Source of the DNA: Balamuthia mandrillaris
Lineage: Eukaryota > Discosea > Longamoebia > Balamuthiidae
DNA: 64,000 nucleotides
Reading direction: 5' to 3'
Assembly (NCBI GenBank): GCA_031835245.1
Contig: JAVKOQ010000220.1
Span: forward strand, 22,569-86,568
Shown one piece after another: positions 1-11,848 of this stretch. The notes beneath the pieces are model-generated. The model was not told where the DNA came from, ran no database searches, and worked only from the letters and a program-made list of their open reading frames with translations. Positions within the stretch are counted from its first letter, which is position 1. Each line of letters begins with the position of its first letter. Both the position numbers and the translations under genes were made by a program.

Positions 1-535
1 CTTGAGCATCGTCGAGGCAAACGCTCTGATCAGCATGTATGGCAAGTGTGGGAAGATGGAGGAGGCACGCGCGGTGTTCCAAGGCATGAAGGAACGGGAC
101 GTGGTGACATGGAATTCCATGATTGCAGGAGAAACCCAGGGTGGGGATGGAAAGAAGGCCTTACAGCTGTTCCAAGAAATGGAGGAAGCAGGCCTGCCAG
201 CAAACTCCTTCACCTTCGCAGCAGTGCTCAAGGCTTGTGCGATGACAGGGGACATGGAGATGGGCAAGCGTGTGCATGCGGAGATGCTCCATCGCGGCCC
301 CTTGAGCATCGTCGAGGCAAACGCTCTGATCAGCATGTATGGCAAGTGTGGGAAGATGGAGGAGGCACGCGCGGTGTTCCAAGGCATGAAGGAACGGGAC
401 ATGGTGACCTGGAATTCCATGATTGCAGAAGAAACCCAGGGTGGGGATGGAAAGAAGGCCTTACAGCTGTTCCAAGAGATGCAGCAGGCCGGGGTGCCAG
501 CAGACACCTTCACCTTCTCCATTGTGCTCAAGGCT
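1..535 (+). repeat. 300-bp tandem coding duplication in the PPR array
   Basis: Bases 1-230 recur at 301-530 with only a handful of substitutions. The period is exactly 300 bp (100 codons, one P-L-S repeat triplet). The next module, starting about 623 at the equivalent point, has diverged clearly. Near identity including silent sites implies recent duplication or gene conversion. Confidence 0.9.
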
Positions 536-1627
536 TGTGCCAGCACAGCAGACTTGACGACAGGCAAGCAGGTGCATGCTGAGCTGCTGCGCAAGGGCTT
601 GCTTCCCAATATTAATTCCTCAAACGCACTGATCAGCATGTACGGCAAGTGTGGGGAGTTAGAGGAGGCACGTGCAGTGTTCAGGCAAATGAAGGAACGG
701 GACGTGATCACGTGGACCACCATGATTTCCATGCTTGGGCTGCATGGGCAAGGCAAAGAAGCACTGGTCACACTGCAGGAGATGCAAGAACAAGGTGTGG
801 AACCAGACGCCATTACCTTCATCAATCTGCTGAATGCCTGTAGCCATGCAGGGCTGGTGGAGGAAGGCTTGGCGTGCTTTGCTGCCATGAGCGAGACCCA
901 CAACATCCAACCCACCACGGAGCATTTCAATTGCATCGTGGACCTGTTGGGGCGGGCGGGAAGGCTGGCGGAAGCAGAAACCTTGATTCGCACCATGGCC
1001 TCCCCAGATGCTGTGACCTGGAAGGCCTTGCTGGGAGCCTGCCGAGGAGCCAAAGACGTGGACCGTGCCAAAAGAGCAGCAGAGCGAGCCATTGCATTGG
1101 ATCAAAAGGACGCTGCACCTTTTGTGGTCCTGTCCAACATCTTGGCTGCTGCAGGCCGATGGGAAGAAGCGGAGAAGGTGCGAAAGGAGATGGAGGACCG
1201 AAGGGTGAAGAAAGAACCAGGAAGGAGCTGGATCACGGTGGATGGGGAGGTGCACAGCTTCGTGGTGAAGGACCGCAGCCACCCACGCAGCGCAGAGATC
1301 TACCACCAGCTGGACCGGCTGAACCAGCAGATGAAGGCGGCGGGGTACCAGCCAGACCTCAACTGGGTGCTTCACGATGTGGCGGACGAACAGAAGGCGG
1401 AGGAGCTGTGTTATCACAGCGAGAAGCTGGCCATCGCCTTCGGGCTGGTGGCCACCCCACCAGGCCAGCCCTTGCGGATCCTGAAGAATCTGAGGGTGTG
1501 CGGGGACTGCCACACGGCCACCAAGTTCATCGCCAAGGTGAGCCAGAGAGAGATCTTGGTGCGGGATGCCAATCGGTTCCATCGCTTTTCCCCTGATGGG
1601 CTGTGTTCTTGCGGGGATTATTGGTAA
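2..1627 (+). CDS. PPR-DYW protein, 3' end (5' truncated by window edge)
   Basis: At least 541 residues are open from the window edge with no start codon of their own, so the gene begins upstream. Pentatricopeptide repeats (MYGKCGKMEEARAVF, TWNSMIA, FTFAAVLKACA) fill roughly residues 1-330. E/E+ motifs with a PG box (EPGRSW) follow, then a complete DYW cytidine-deaminase domain: HSEKLAIAFGL (HxE zinc/catalytic site), CGDCH, and the terminal CSCGDYW. Proteins of this class bind organellar RNA one base per repeat and convert C to U. No intron is seen, and base composition is more GC-rich than in the neighbours. The repeat module at 1-300 is repeated almost unchanged at 301-600. DYW proteins are typical of land plants but known from scattered protists. 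Identification is sure; the editing role is inferred from the family. Confidence 0.95.
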   Translation: MSIVEANALISMYGKCGKMEEARAVFQGMKERDVVTWNSMIAGETQGGDGKKALQLFQEMEEAGLPANSFTFAAVLKACAMTGDMEMGKRVHAEMLHRGPLSIVEANALISMYGKCGKMEEARAVFQGMKERDMVTWNSMIAEETQGGDGKKALQLFQEMQQAGVPADTFTFSIVLKACASTADLTTGKQVHAELLRKGLLPNINSSNALISMYGKCGELEEARAVFRQMKERDVITWTTMISMLGLHGQGKEALVTLQEMQEQGVEPDAITFINLLNACSHAGLVEEGLACFAAMSETHNIQPTTEHFNCIVDLLGRAGRLAEAETLIRTMASPDAVTWKALLGACRGAKDVDRAKRAAERAIALDQKDAAPFVVLSNILAAAGRWEEAEKVRKEMEDRRVKKEPGRSWITVDGEVHSFVVKDRSHPRSAEIYHQLDRLNQQMKAAGYQPDLNWVLHDVADEQKAEELCYHSEKLAIAFGLVATPPGQPLRILKNLRVCGDCHTATKFIAKVSQREILVRDANRFHRFSPDGLCSCGDYW

Positions 1628-1788
1628 TGCTGGCCACCATCAACCTTGTATATCACATTCCCAGTAGACTTGTGTCTGCAGACAGTAAGGATAGTTACTT
1701 ATTGGTGTGTAACGCCCTGATAGAATGAAATGGAATAGAGCTTTTAAAGGAGGGTTTTTTTTTTTACAAATGCACAAATGTTCTTTTT
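1628..1788. other. Intergenic between convergent genes
   Basis: About 160 bp separate two convergent stop codons. It holds T-rich runs and no recognisable gene. Confidence 0.7.
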
Positions 1789-3017
1789 TTAACGGTGCCG
1801 CAAACGATCACTTTTCCGTCGTTTCTTTGTCCCGCTTTCAGTATCAGCGCTGCCTGGCACCTTTCCTCCGCCTCGGTCTGTCCCAGCCAAAGAAGAAGAA
1901 GACGGAGAAGAAACGCTCTTTGACGTTGCTGCTGTTATTGGTGAGGTCGGCAAGGGCCGTTTTCTGGGTCGGCCAGGCCCTCTTTTTACGATCATTGGGG
2001 GTGGTGTTGGTGGTATGATGGTAACTGCTTGCTCTTCTTCCTCTTCCTCTTCTTTCCTTGGGGAAACTGCTTCGTTTCGTTCCTGTTCTTCTTCTTCTTC
2101 TTCTTGATCCTCCTCGATTTCTCTTTTTCTTTTGTTTGAAGTGGAAGACGAAGATAAAGTTAGATCGGTAATGCGTTTGAGTGGGATAGTTGGAAGCAAG
2201 CAAGGCGAGGTTGAAGAAGCAGCGGGTGTAGAAGAAGAGGAAGAAGATGCGCCAGAAGAAGAAAGAAGCGGCCATGAGCTTCTTGTTCTGGGGGGTCTTC
2301 CTCTCTTCCTTTTGTTTGGCAACACCATCAAAGACGATGAATAAGGAAAAGAGGAAGAGGAAGTTCCGGGTTCAGAAGAATAAGCGTTCGTTCTCGCTGT
2401 TGTAGCTCCTTCTTCTGGGTTTTCACCATCATTCAAACTGCTTCCACCGTTGTGGAAATAAGAAGGAGGAGGAAAGAGACGAGGTCGTTTGCGATGTCGC
2501 GTCAGTGATGAGCTTCTGTTGACGAAAAAGACAGACGCCTCGTGAGCTGCGTTGGCATCCAAAAAGGACTTTGTTCGAGCGTGAACGCGAATCTCTCGGC
2601 GTGGTTGTTTTTGTTTCTGTTTCTGCGGTTTCTTTTGCTGCGTTTGTTTTCGTTGTTGCTGTTTTAATTGTTGTTGAAGTTGTTGTTGCTGGAATTGAAG
2701 TTGTTGCTGTAATGTTGATAAGGATGTTGAGATTGTTGGAATCGGTGATAAAGCTATCGTTGGTGACGGAGAAGAAGTGGCTGAGATGAGTTCAATAGCG
2801 TTTTCTGGGTCTTCTTCAGCGATTTGTTGTTCAAATATCTCGCGAAGCACTTCAACACGACGAAGTTTTTGTCGTTCTCGTTTAGTCACCAGATCCAGCA
2901 GCAAACGAGCAATTTCCATGTCTCGCCTCAGTTTTTGCATTTCTGTATAATGTTGGCGTTGTTTCTGTATTTTGATTTAATGCAATAAGAAATGAGTATA
3001 AAACTCTAGAGAGAGAG

Positions 3018-3055
<38 letters not shown>

Positions 3056-5703
3056 GAGGGAAAAGGAGGTAAGAAAGGAGGGAGAACAAACCCGCTGTAT
3101 TCGTTTAGGCGAATCTTTCCACAATTCCTTCAACTGTTGCTCCAATCGATAAATGAGAGGACGACCCTTTCGCAGTCGTTTGTTGACCCAATAGCTGTAG
3201 ACGGCTTCCAAGACTTCCGGGTTCACTTTAAACAATTTGTGCCGCTTAAGAACGGAACCGGTCAAAAGCTTCTTGTGGTCTCCACGTAACAGCTTTGGGC
3301 AGTTAATCTTTTTTATCTTTTGCATTTCTGTTCGCTGTTGATAGTGTCTCTGTTTATTGGCAAAAGTCAGGAAAGCAAAAATAATAAAAATAAAATAAAA
3401 AAATGGGGAAAAAAAGGAGACAAGAAGAGGGGATTCAAATAATTGTACGTACAATAGAATGTTTCCGGCAATAGGCAGTGAAGAGAACAGAATCGCCTTT
3501 TCCAGGCTTAATCTCCACAAATAAACCGTGCCGTCGACCGCACATTGGGTGAAACGACGTACAACAATTCTTATGCTTACATTGTATACAAGCTCCCGTC
3601 TTTTCTCTACAAATGGTACAAGTCTACAGAAAAAAATCAATTAGACAAGAAAACAAAACGAAACAAAGAACAAAAAAAGCAAGACTCACTAAGTTAAAGC
3701 GTCGTTTGTCGATGCCATCAAAGTTAGGTCCGTGCAACGTCTCGGGGTCATCCCACGTTACTCCTGGTGTCCACAAGGCGCATACAACATGTACCCAATC
3801 TTTGTCGCCTACTTCTCCTTCTTGATGTTCTTTTCCTTCTTCTTTCTTTGAATGTTCCTCAGCTTTTGCCCGTTTTGTAGGCTTTAATGCTCCTCCAGTC
3901 CCGCCGCACAAGCAACATGTCTATTTTGTCATTCCCCAAATGAGATAAAAAGGAAAAGAAAGAAACAAGAAAGAATATCTCAAACGAAAAGAAGAAGCTA
4001 ACAGATAGCATAATGATAACGTACCACAGAAGCTTTCTTGCCAACAATTGCGCACTTGTCACAGTACCATGCGCCAGAAGGCAACGTCGGAACGCCGTAA
4101 CAAGCTTGATGAACAGCCATGTCACAACCATCACAAAACACAATCAAGTTCTTCTCCGAGTGGTCACCGTCATTACAAATGCAACACGGTATGTCATCTT
4201 CATCCGACTCTGAGTCATCTGAGCTAAACCCTTTTTCTTGTCTCTAATGTTTTAAAGATAGAGAAGAAAGAAGTAAACAAAACGACCGTAACAAAGCCAT
4301 AAGTAACAAGATGAAAACGAAATGTAGAAAAGAATAAAAACCTGTTTAAAGACCTCCTTTTCTAGGGCGTTGATGATCCGCTCAAACAGGTCCTCATTCA
4401 GACGAGCCAGTCGATGAACACCACTACTACTACCACTGCTGCTTCCATGCCTCCTTCCGTGCTTCGCTGATGTCGTTCTACGCACCGAAGGGCCATCCGT
4501 TATGACGTCACGCTCTTCTGCTTCTTCCTCTTCCTCTTCCTCTTCTTCCTCCTCCTTATCATCACCCTCGTCCATCGCAGAGTTGAGAGGATGGTTGCCA
4601 CTGTGTGCATGCTTCTCATTCCAATCTTGTATAAAGACCTCGTCTTCGCTGTCCAAGTCATACTCACATAGCGTCTCCAATTCTTCCTCTGTTTTTGCTA
4701 TTTATTGTTTGGTTTTGAAAGTAAAAGGAGTTTAGGGTTAGTATTAGGGTTAGGTATCGAAAAATTTGGCCGTTAACGTTCTCTGCCTCTCGCGCTTATC
4801 TCTCTCTCTCTCTCATACTAGGAGAAAGGAAGAAAATTACGATACCTCGATAACGGATGAGATGGTTGGGGCGCTTCCACCACTCTGTACGTTGGTCGAG
4901 CCTCTTCTTTTCTTCCTCTTCTTCCTCAGGAGGAGAAGAATCCAACCCATCTTCTTTTCTCTTCTGCTTCTGCTGCTTCTTGACCTTCTTCATTGCTTTG
5001 TTCTTCTTTATCCTCTTCTCCTCCGCCGTCTCCTTCTCTTCTCCCTCTCCTTCATCGACCTCGCGAAAACTCGGTCTTGGCACTTCTTTCTAAACATATT
5101 TAAACAACAAGAATAAATAAAATAATAATAATAACATCATATAAATAATAAAATAAACTTAAATAAATAATAATAATAATAATAAAATAATAAAAATAAA
5201 AAAATAAAAATAAAAATAAAAATAATAAAATGAAAATGGAAAAAAAAAGATGAAATAAAAAAACGTCAACATACCTCAATGGCAGCGACGGGTCGTTGCT
5301 GAGGCTCGCCCACGCCGTTGGTGAAGTAGTCCTGCTGCAGGAGGCCAGCCCGGCTCGTCAGCCGCAGCCGCTCCTCCTCGTCCAGCAGCATGGTGTCGCT
5401 GAGGTAGAGCGGCGTCTTGTCCTTCATCAACAAAGAGGAGGATGTCATCTTTCTGGCCTGGCTTCTAGTTGTGATGATGCTGTTGCTGCTTCGAGGATCC
5501 TGATGCTGATGCTGATGCTCGGTTTCTTCCTCCGGTTCGTCTGAAGGAGGAGGAGAAGATTTTTTGGCGGTGGTCCCCTCCGTTGTTTTCGTTGGAGGCG
5601 GGTGCTCGGACGCTTCCTCCGCCTCGCTGTCCTCGTTTTGCCACACGATTGGGAGCTTCTGCTCCACGTCGATAGGACGTGGACGAAAGTTGGTCTTCCC
5701 CAT
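1789..5703 (-). CDS. EPC-N/PHD/extended-PHD scaffold, BRPF/JADE/Nto1-like
   Basis: Eight exons (5703-5275, 5089-4846, 4688-4342, 4243-4025, 3920-3690, 3623-3453, 3349-3092, 2964-1789) sum to 1025 codons (1024 residues). In order: a basic N-terminus; an EPC-N-like segment (HLIRYREEELETLCEYDLDS); an acidic stretch; a PHD finger starting CCICNDGDHSE with VFCDGCDMAVHQACYG; a zinc knuckle CCLCGGTGGALKPT; and an extended PHD with WVHVVCALWTPGV, TCTICREKTGACIQC and SFHPMCGRRHGLF. A helical region follows (VLEAVYSYWVNKRL; MQKLRRDMEIARLLLDLVTK), then a disordered tail with an AT-hook-like GPGRPRKR. In the family this protein is the chromatin-reading platform of MYST acetyltransferase complexes (HBO1, MOZ/MORF, NuA3). 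No bromodomain or PWWP is seen, so JADE/Nto1 fits better than BRPF. Junction choices are supported by phase. Confidence 0.9.
3009..3053. repeat. (GA)n microsatellite in scaffold intron 7
   Basis: About 45 bp of GA dinucleotides on the plus strand, which read as (CT)n on the sense strand of the gene. It sits in the intron between exons 7 and 8. Confidence 0.9.
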
Positions 5704-6475
5704 CTCTCTCTTTTTTCTCCTATAATATTATTATATTTGTTAAAAAAAAATTAACAATAAAAAAAAAAATCTGTTCTTCTCTTTCTTTTTTTTTAACGTT
5801 TAAAAAATAATATACACATAAATAAAATATTCCAAAATAAAATAAAAAAGTTAATCTCTTCAATAAACTTAAAAAAAAAAAAGACCTCTACAAGCTGGGC
5901 AGCAGTCTGAAAAAAAACCCATCCACAAGAAAAAAAACATCAACAAAAAAAAAACAATACGGTAATACTAAATACCTCAAAACGGAAACCAAAGAGAGGG
6001 AGAGGAGAGAGAGAGAAAATGAGAGGAGAGAGAGCAGTTGTTCTTCTTTTTTCTTTTCTTCTTTTTCAGTTTTTCAGTTTTCAATTTTTCAAGAAAATTG
6101 ACCAAATAAGGTAGGGACACGAGGACTTGCGGCAAGGCGGGGCTCAGGGAGAACAGGGTCCAGCGCGGGCTGGGGGAGAATCCGGTAGGGAAAAGTTGGA
6201 CGGGTTCTGCGCGGGATTGCGGTTTAACACCAAAAGATCCGAATTGCGCGTTAAAAGTTTTCTCCGAACAAGAAAAATATTTGCGGACATCGATGGGGCG
6301 CCACGGAAAAGGGCCAGTGTTGTCCAGTGGAAAGATTCGCGAGGGATGCGGGGATTCGGGGAGAGAAACTAAAGCAGCGGTGCAGGGACACAACGTTTCC
6401 CCGTCAAACCGTGCGAAAGAAAGAAAGGAAGAAATGCGAAAACAAGTTTGTTTTGTTGTCGACATTGCATTCGCT
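5704..6475. other. Intergenic: AT-rich half and GC-rich patch, no gene seen
   Basis: 5704-6060 is very AT-rich upstream of the scaffold gene, with a small TTGTTAA...TTAACAA inverted repeat near 5738-5757. 6120-6400 is unusually G-rich for a non-coding stretch. Open frames there have no recognisable protein, and I could not fold a convincing tRNA. Confidence 0.5.
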
Positions 6476-7453
6476 TCACACGTCTTCTTCAGCGATGGCC
6501 TGCACTATCTTCACTGGTTCGGTGGGTCTGTTGTGTGTTTGTTGTGTGTTTGTGTTGAGCCGAGAGAGAAGGGAGAGGAGTAAAGAGAGAGAAAGCGAGC
6601 GGCAAAAGCAAAAAAAAAAAAAAAAAGAAAGAGAGAGGGGGCGTGCTTACCGGTCGGCTTGTCCTGTGGCAACGTTGCCCATTCTTTTCACCACTTGCAT
6701 GCCACTCGATACTCGTCCAAAAATAGTGTGCTTGCCTTTTTTCATACAATAAATGAAGCAGATAAGAAGAGAGAGAGAGAGAGAGAGAGGAGAGCAAAAG
6801 ACAAATATCATCACACCATCGAGCCAAGGACAGGGAGCAAGAGTGATAAAGAACTGACTGCCATTGGTGTTAGGGCCAGCGTTCGCCATGGAGAGTATGC
6901 CAGCCCCGGTGTGCTTCAGTTGTTTGGTTATCTCATCTTCAAACTTTTTCCTATAGTTTCAAAGCAAGCAAATCAAGACGACAGGAGAGGAGTGGTAAGC
7001 GGAAAGAAAAACCAACAAAGACCGAAACAACAACAGCAACAAGAAAGAACAACCATACATGAAGAAAGAACGTAAGGATGATCGACAAGAAGTGGGTGTT
7101 ACAGCAAAGGCCCAAAAAAAAAGCGATAGCAGAACAAATAAATAAACGTACCCATAAATAGAATCACCCCCTCTGCCGGTACCTGTCGGATCTCCTCCTT
7201 GTACCATGAAGTCCTACCCAGTGTACCAGCGAATCAGTTTTTATGAATAAAGCTGTTTCGATTTTTTTGTTTCGCTTCGGTGGAAAAAAAAAAAAACAAA
7301 CCTTGATTATCCGATGAAAAATGGTGTTGTTGTAATAGCCCTTCTTTGCCAGCTCGTAAAAGTTATGGCATAACTTGTCTTTGGCGCATGGTCCCAGTAG
7401 AGCTCCAACGTTATGTCTCCCAACGAAGTGTGCAGCACCACCCCTTTCCCCAT
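6476..7453 (-). CDS. PPIL1: PPIL1-like cyclophilin (peptidyl-prolyl isomerase), reading frame interrupted
   Basis: Single-domain cyclophilin in five exons (7453-7302, 7213-7152, 6950-6817, 6735-6651, 6527-6476). Start [20 protein letters not shown], then [39 protein letters not shown] (active-site FHR and QGGD), [19 protein letters not shown] and [14 protein letters not shown]; the end is AEEDV. Order and length (about 160 residues) match PPIL1, a spliceosomal proline isomerase. Exon lengths sum to 485 nt, not a multiple of three. Between PKT and the conserved NFYEL the DNA has five bases (7371-7375) that the family lacks, shifting the frame. Removing them would give 160 codons including the stop. 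Family call is secure; whether the allele is intact is not. Confidence 0.85.
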
Positions 7454-7668
7454 CCTTTCCTCTTCTTTTTTTGTTGTTGAAATTTTGGTCTAAAATAATT
7501 CGAAGAAAAACGAGGAGTCATTTATGCATTATTTTCACGTCGACGGGGAATAAGCATCTCTTTTCTCTCTACTCTCTCTTGTCTCTCTCTCTCTCCTCTC
7601 TTTGTGGCTTCTTCTTTCTCTCTTCTATGAGCATTCAATCTTTGTTGCTGGTTATTTACTCCCTCCGT

Positions 7669-7709
<41 letters not shown>

Positions 7710-7757
7710 TAACGAACAAAAAAAAACGACGACGGTATCTACAGCCTTCTTGTCATT

Positions 7758-10700
7758 CTAAACGGCAACTTTCTTTATGCAAATGTGGGTTTCTTTGGAG
7801 GAATGTGGAGCCAAGTCCGCCGAGAAGAGTCCTGTAACTGACTTTGTGATCCGTTCGTATCCTGGCGGGACAAACTTTTTTGTTGCACGTATTTGAGTAA
7901 GCAAAGAAAGAAAAAAGAGTAAAAAATAACAGAAAAAAGAGTGGGAGGTAACAGAAAATGAAGAGATCAAAAGAACGGTAGTAACAAGGGAAGATGAAAG
8001 AGGACGAAGTCGAGCAGAAACAAACCTTTCCTTTGGCAAGAGTGATAGCGGTGACTCTAGCTCCTCTCTCCTTCTCTGGAGACTGTCGTTTGTAACACAG
8101 CAAAGGCATTAACTCGTACTTGTCCCGCACAAATCCTCCCTTCTGATAAAACGCTTTCTTATGCAAATTTGCTTTCTCCTTCGCTCCTCCACTTGATCCT
8201 CCTCCGCTACCATCCAACTCTTTCTCTACCAACGAGTAATCCAAAATACTTCCACTGATCGTTTTGTTGACAGGAACCCATCCATCAGGCAGCACTTCTC
8301 CTTTGTTCTTCTGAAAGATGCCGATGTGGGTGATGGGCAGTTTGCCCTGCTCGTGTCTATAACAAATGAATGCTCTGCGGTATTTCCATGGATGAAAGTC
8401 TTCAGTGGGAATCTGAAGACTTGCGTTTTTGTTCTGTTTAGCAGTCTTCCAGAGGACGTGCCAACCCTCTGGTGCGCGCGTATTCTCGTCGATAATGCCA
8501 ATGTCTGTTATGGGAAGTAGGGACTGTCCTGGATCTGGCTCAAAAGATGCTAATGGCGACAGCCCCGCATCTGGTAAGAAGTCTTTTTTTTATTACAGTT
8601 AGTAAGAGTGAGAGTGAGAGAGGGCGGAAGAGAAAGACCATCAAGAAACTCTCCGCCTAGTGTGAGAGAAAGCATTTTAGGGAAGGTATAAGCCTCTGCG
8701 TTGACGACCATATCTATAACGCTTTTAATGTAGTTTTTGATGCCTGGGAATATCTGCCATTTAGGAATTGAAAAGAGAACTAAAGTCAAACAAGCGACAC
8801 CGAGAAAATAAATAAAAGTGAAGATGAAGAGAGGAAAAGCGAAAACGAACCATGGCGTCCATAGGAATGCTCAATGCAGATATTTCCATCTCGAGAACGG
8901 GTGGTTGAAGCACAGTCACTGAGCCCACCCAATCAAGCACAGAATGACTATCAATTGTTACTTCTATCCGCATCTGTATGTGTGTTGTTTTATTTTGTTA
9001 CAGTGTTTTCAATCAAAGTAATCGAAAACTTAGGACAGAAACGTACAGGAACGGAAAAGAAAAAGTCTGTAATATCGACGTGAAAATGTACGCCACGAAC
9101 ATCGGCATCGAGCTCCATTTTCATAGAATCCGACACCAACTTAGCCTCTAACTCCAATAGCTGTGAGGAAGAGAGATATCTAGTTGAGAAACTGGAGAGC
9201 AAAAGGAGAGGGAGAAATGTTACAATCGATCTCGGGCTGTTGGTTTTCAACACGCGAATATAAGACACAACGGGTGGGATATCTCCAACGTCCCACGATT
9301 TGATACTAAGATGTATGTTTTTGTTGCGCTGCATTTCCCCATTTTTTTTTCCAATGTGAGTCAAAACGAGAAGAAGGGGAGAAGAAAGGAAGAGAAGATA
9401 CCAGGGTAGAAGGAAGGTTGGCGTCTAACAACTGCTGTAAATAAGGTATCTGGGCTTGCGCTGTATCCTGAGCGAGTTTGCTCCAAAGCTTCCTTAAAAC
9501 ACCATTTGCCAAATCTTCGCTCGTTTGTCTCTCTATTGCTCCCTTTTATGTTACCACGTGAGTTTAGCTGAAAGAAAAACAATAAAAGCAAGAACAAGAA
9601 AGAAACAGAGGCAGAATACTCACTCGCTCACAAGTGCGTTGATACTCCAAAAAGAACTTCCGATAGAAGCGCTGCTTCTCCACCGCCGAATGATAGAGAG
9701 CAAAGCAAATGGCAGCCACAATGAATGATCCCCAAACCAAAAAAATGTTGGAAAAGACAGAGATAGAGAGCACCAGAAAGATGCAGACCCAAGCTACCAT
9801 GAAAGAAGTGGAATGAGAGAGCAGGCCTTGTGTCTTTTTCCGTATAGTCTTTTTGAGTTGAGCTTTCCGGAGAGTGCTGAATGGGCTTAGTTTCTTCTGT
9901 GTCTCGTATTCCTTTTCCTTTTGTTCCTGTTTGCTTTTCTGTTGGGCCTTGAAACATGGTAGCGGAAAAAATGAGACATAGACGCGAAAAAAGAGAAGAA
10001 ATAGAGGAGAAACGACTAAAGGAAGAGAAAGAAAAAGAGATGAGGGTTACTTCTTCAATGCGAAGCCCTTTCAGTTCCTTGCCATCTCCCTTCTTCTTAT
10101 AGAAGGTTGGAATGCTTGGAAGTCCCCACTTGCTCTTCTTCTTTTGCTTTGTAGACTCAACGTCCGATGTGGAAGAACGACTGGAGGAAGGAGAAGATGC
10201 TGAAAAACCATCCCCCGACTTTCTTTCCTGCGGCGGAGAGGGAATAATTTCCAATTCGTCTGTTGACGGTTTTTTAGAGCTGCTACGGTGATGCGGATTG
10301 TGATGACCAAGACCAGCCTCTAAAAGAGCATTCTTGAGCGAGTTTCGGGATCGTCTTTTGTTGGAAGCAGGTTCCAAGTCAATAGCCTTGAGGGTAGGCG
10401 AAGTCGTGTCCGAATTTTCTCCTCCTACTTTGTGCAATCGGTCCCAAGCTTTCTTTCTTTCCTGCTTCCTCTCTTCCAGTAAATCTCCTCCGCTGCGCCT
10501 TCGTCGGGAGGGGGTGTTGGTTTGCTCAGAGCCAACAATAGCTGGAGAAGAGTGGCTTTCGCCTTGAGGATTGCTTTCTTGACTCTGTCGATGTCGCACA
10601 TTTGTTGCTTCATCCTTCCCCTCGATAGCATTACCATCTTCTTCCTCTTCTTCGTCTACATCAACAACATTAATTTTAAGCGAGTTGTCAATCTCGTCCT

Positions 10701-11804
10701 TTGAGGAGTTACGCTGAAGCGTACCAGGACTAGAAATGCGGATGGGGTCGTTTTGAGCGTTATTGTCTTTGTTGATGTTTGATGCTTTGGAGGACCAAAC
10801 TTGCCACTTCTTCGTTTTGTTGTTGTTGTGGGCTGTGGGAGTGGCAGAAGCGGACTGAGAGAGAAATGGAGGAGAGGAAGCATCTCGTTCAAAGCTTCGA
10901 GCATTTCTTCTCATGGCAGATCCTCCGGTGTCTGGCGCGAGATATGTTCGTTGTGGTTGTTCGTAGGATAGCCGAAGAGCAACGTGTTCGCTGCTAGCGG
11001 TTGGGGAGAAGGACCTTGTTTCCGTGCTGTTCAGTGATTGGGACTCCCTTGCTTTTTGCAGCAGGTCGCTAATCTTGTCGGTATAAACTGAAGCGGAAGA
11101 TTGTTAGGAAATAAAATGAACCAAAAGGAAGGGTAAATAAAACACAAGAAAGCTGAAAGAGAAACGATAGATGAAAACGACAAAGCCCAATACACAGAAA
11201 CTCTCTCTCTCTCTCTCTCTCTATCTCGCTCAAAGACTTACGATGATTCTCATGAGAGTAAGCAGCACAAATGTGAATGCTGCCCTTCCAAGAGGCACCA
11301 CTTTGCTTCTTCGGATGCTCCAGCAGGAACCAATCGTCTATAAAGGGGCGTTGCTTGAACTCGCTCAAGGGCAGCCTCACCTTGCCCAGCCCTTTGTCTT
11401 TGAGGTACTCGTTGTCCATTATGGTGAGCTGAAGGACGTCAGCGTAGCCACGAGGGGGCTCCATGCGAAAGAACTGGGCCCAAATGGGGTTGTAGGTCTT
11501 TTTGGCAGTGTCTGTCTTTCGTTTGGTGGCTTTGGAGGACAAGAACCTGAGCTTGCAATAAGGCCATGGCTTTCCTGTGGCATTGGTTGGTTAGAAGAGA
11601 AGGACAGAAGAAAGAGAGAAGCAGAGAAGAGAGAAAGGGTGGAAGCGATGAGAACAGAGGAGAAACAGAGAAGAGTGAAATAAAGTACCAATATTTGTGA
11701 ATTCTCGTTTGAGCTCTTTGGCGCACAGCACTGAAATGTTCCAGCATGAGACAGTAGAGGGATGAGACAAAAAAATGGAAGAAAGGAAGGAGACACAGAG
11801 CCAT

Positions 11805-11848
<44 letters not shown>

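Noticed and set aside
1-1627. PPR-DYW gene as plant contamination
   Set aside because: It continues without a break into an intron-rich protist-like region, and DYW genes are known in several protists; a chimeric assembly cannot be fully excluded and is listed as the refuting test.
4731-4755. Telomere-like TTAGGGTTAG repeats
   Set aside because: Only two to three imperfect units inside intron 2 of the scaffold gene, so too short to be an interstitial telomere of interest.
6127-6400. tRNA or snRNA in the G-rich intergenic patch
   Set aside because: No cloverleaf or conserved A/B box arrangement could be found by eye.
8226-8501. Separate small gene on the minus strand
   Set aside because: Out-of-frame shadow of the MABP exon of the SMP protein.
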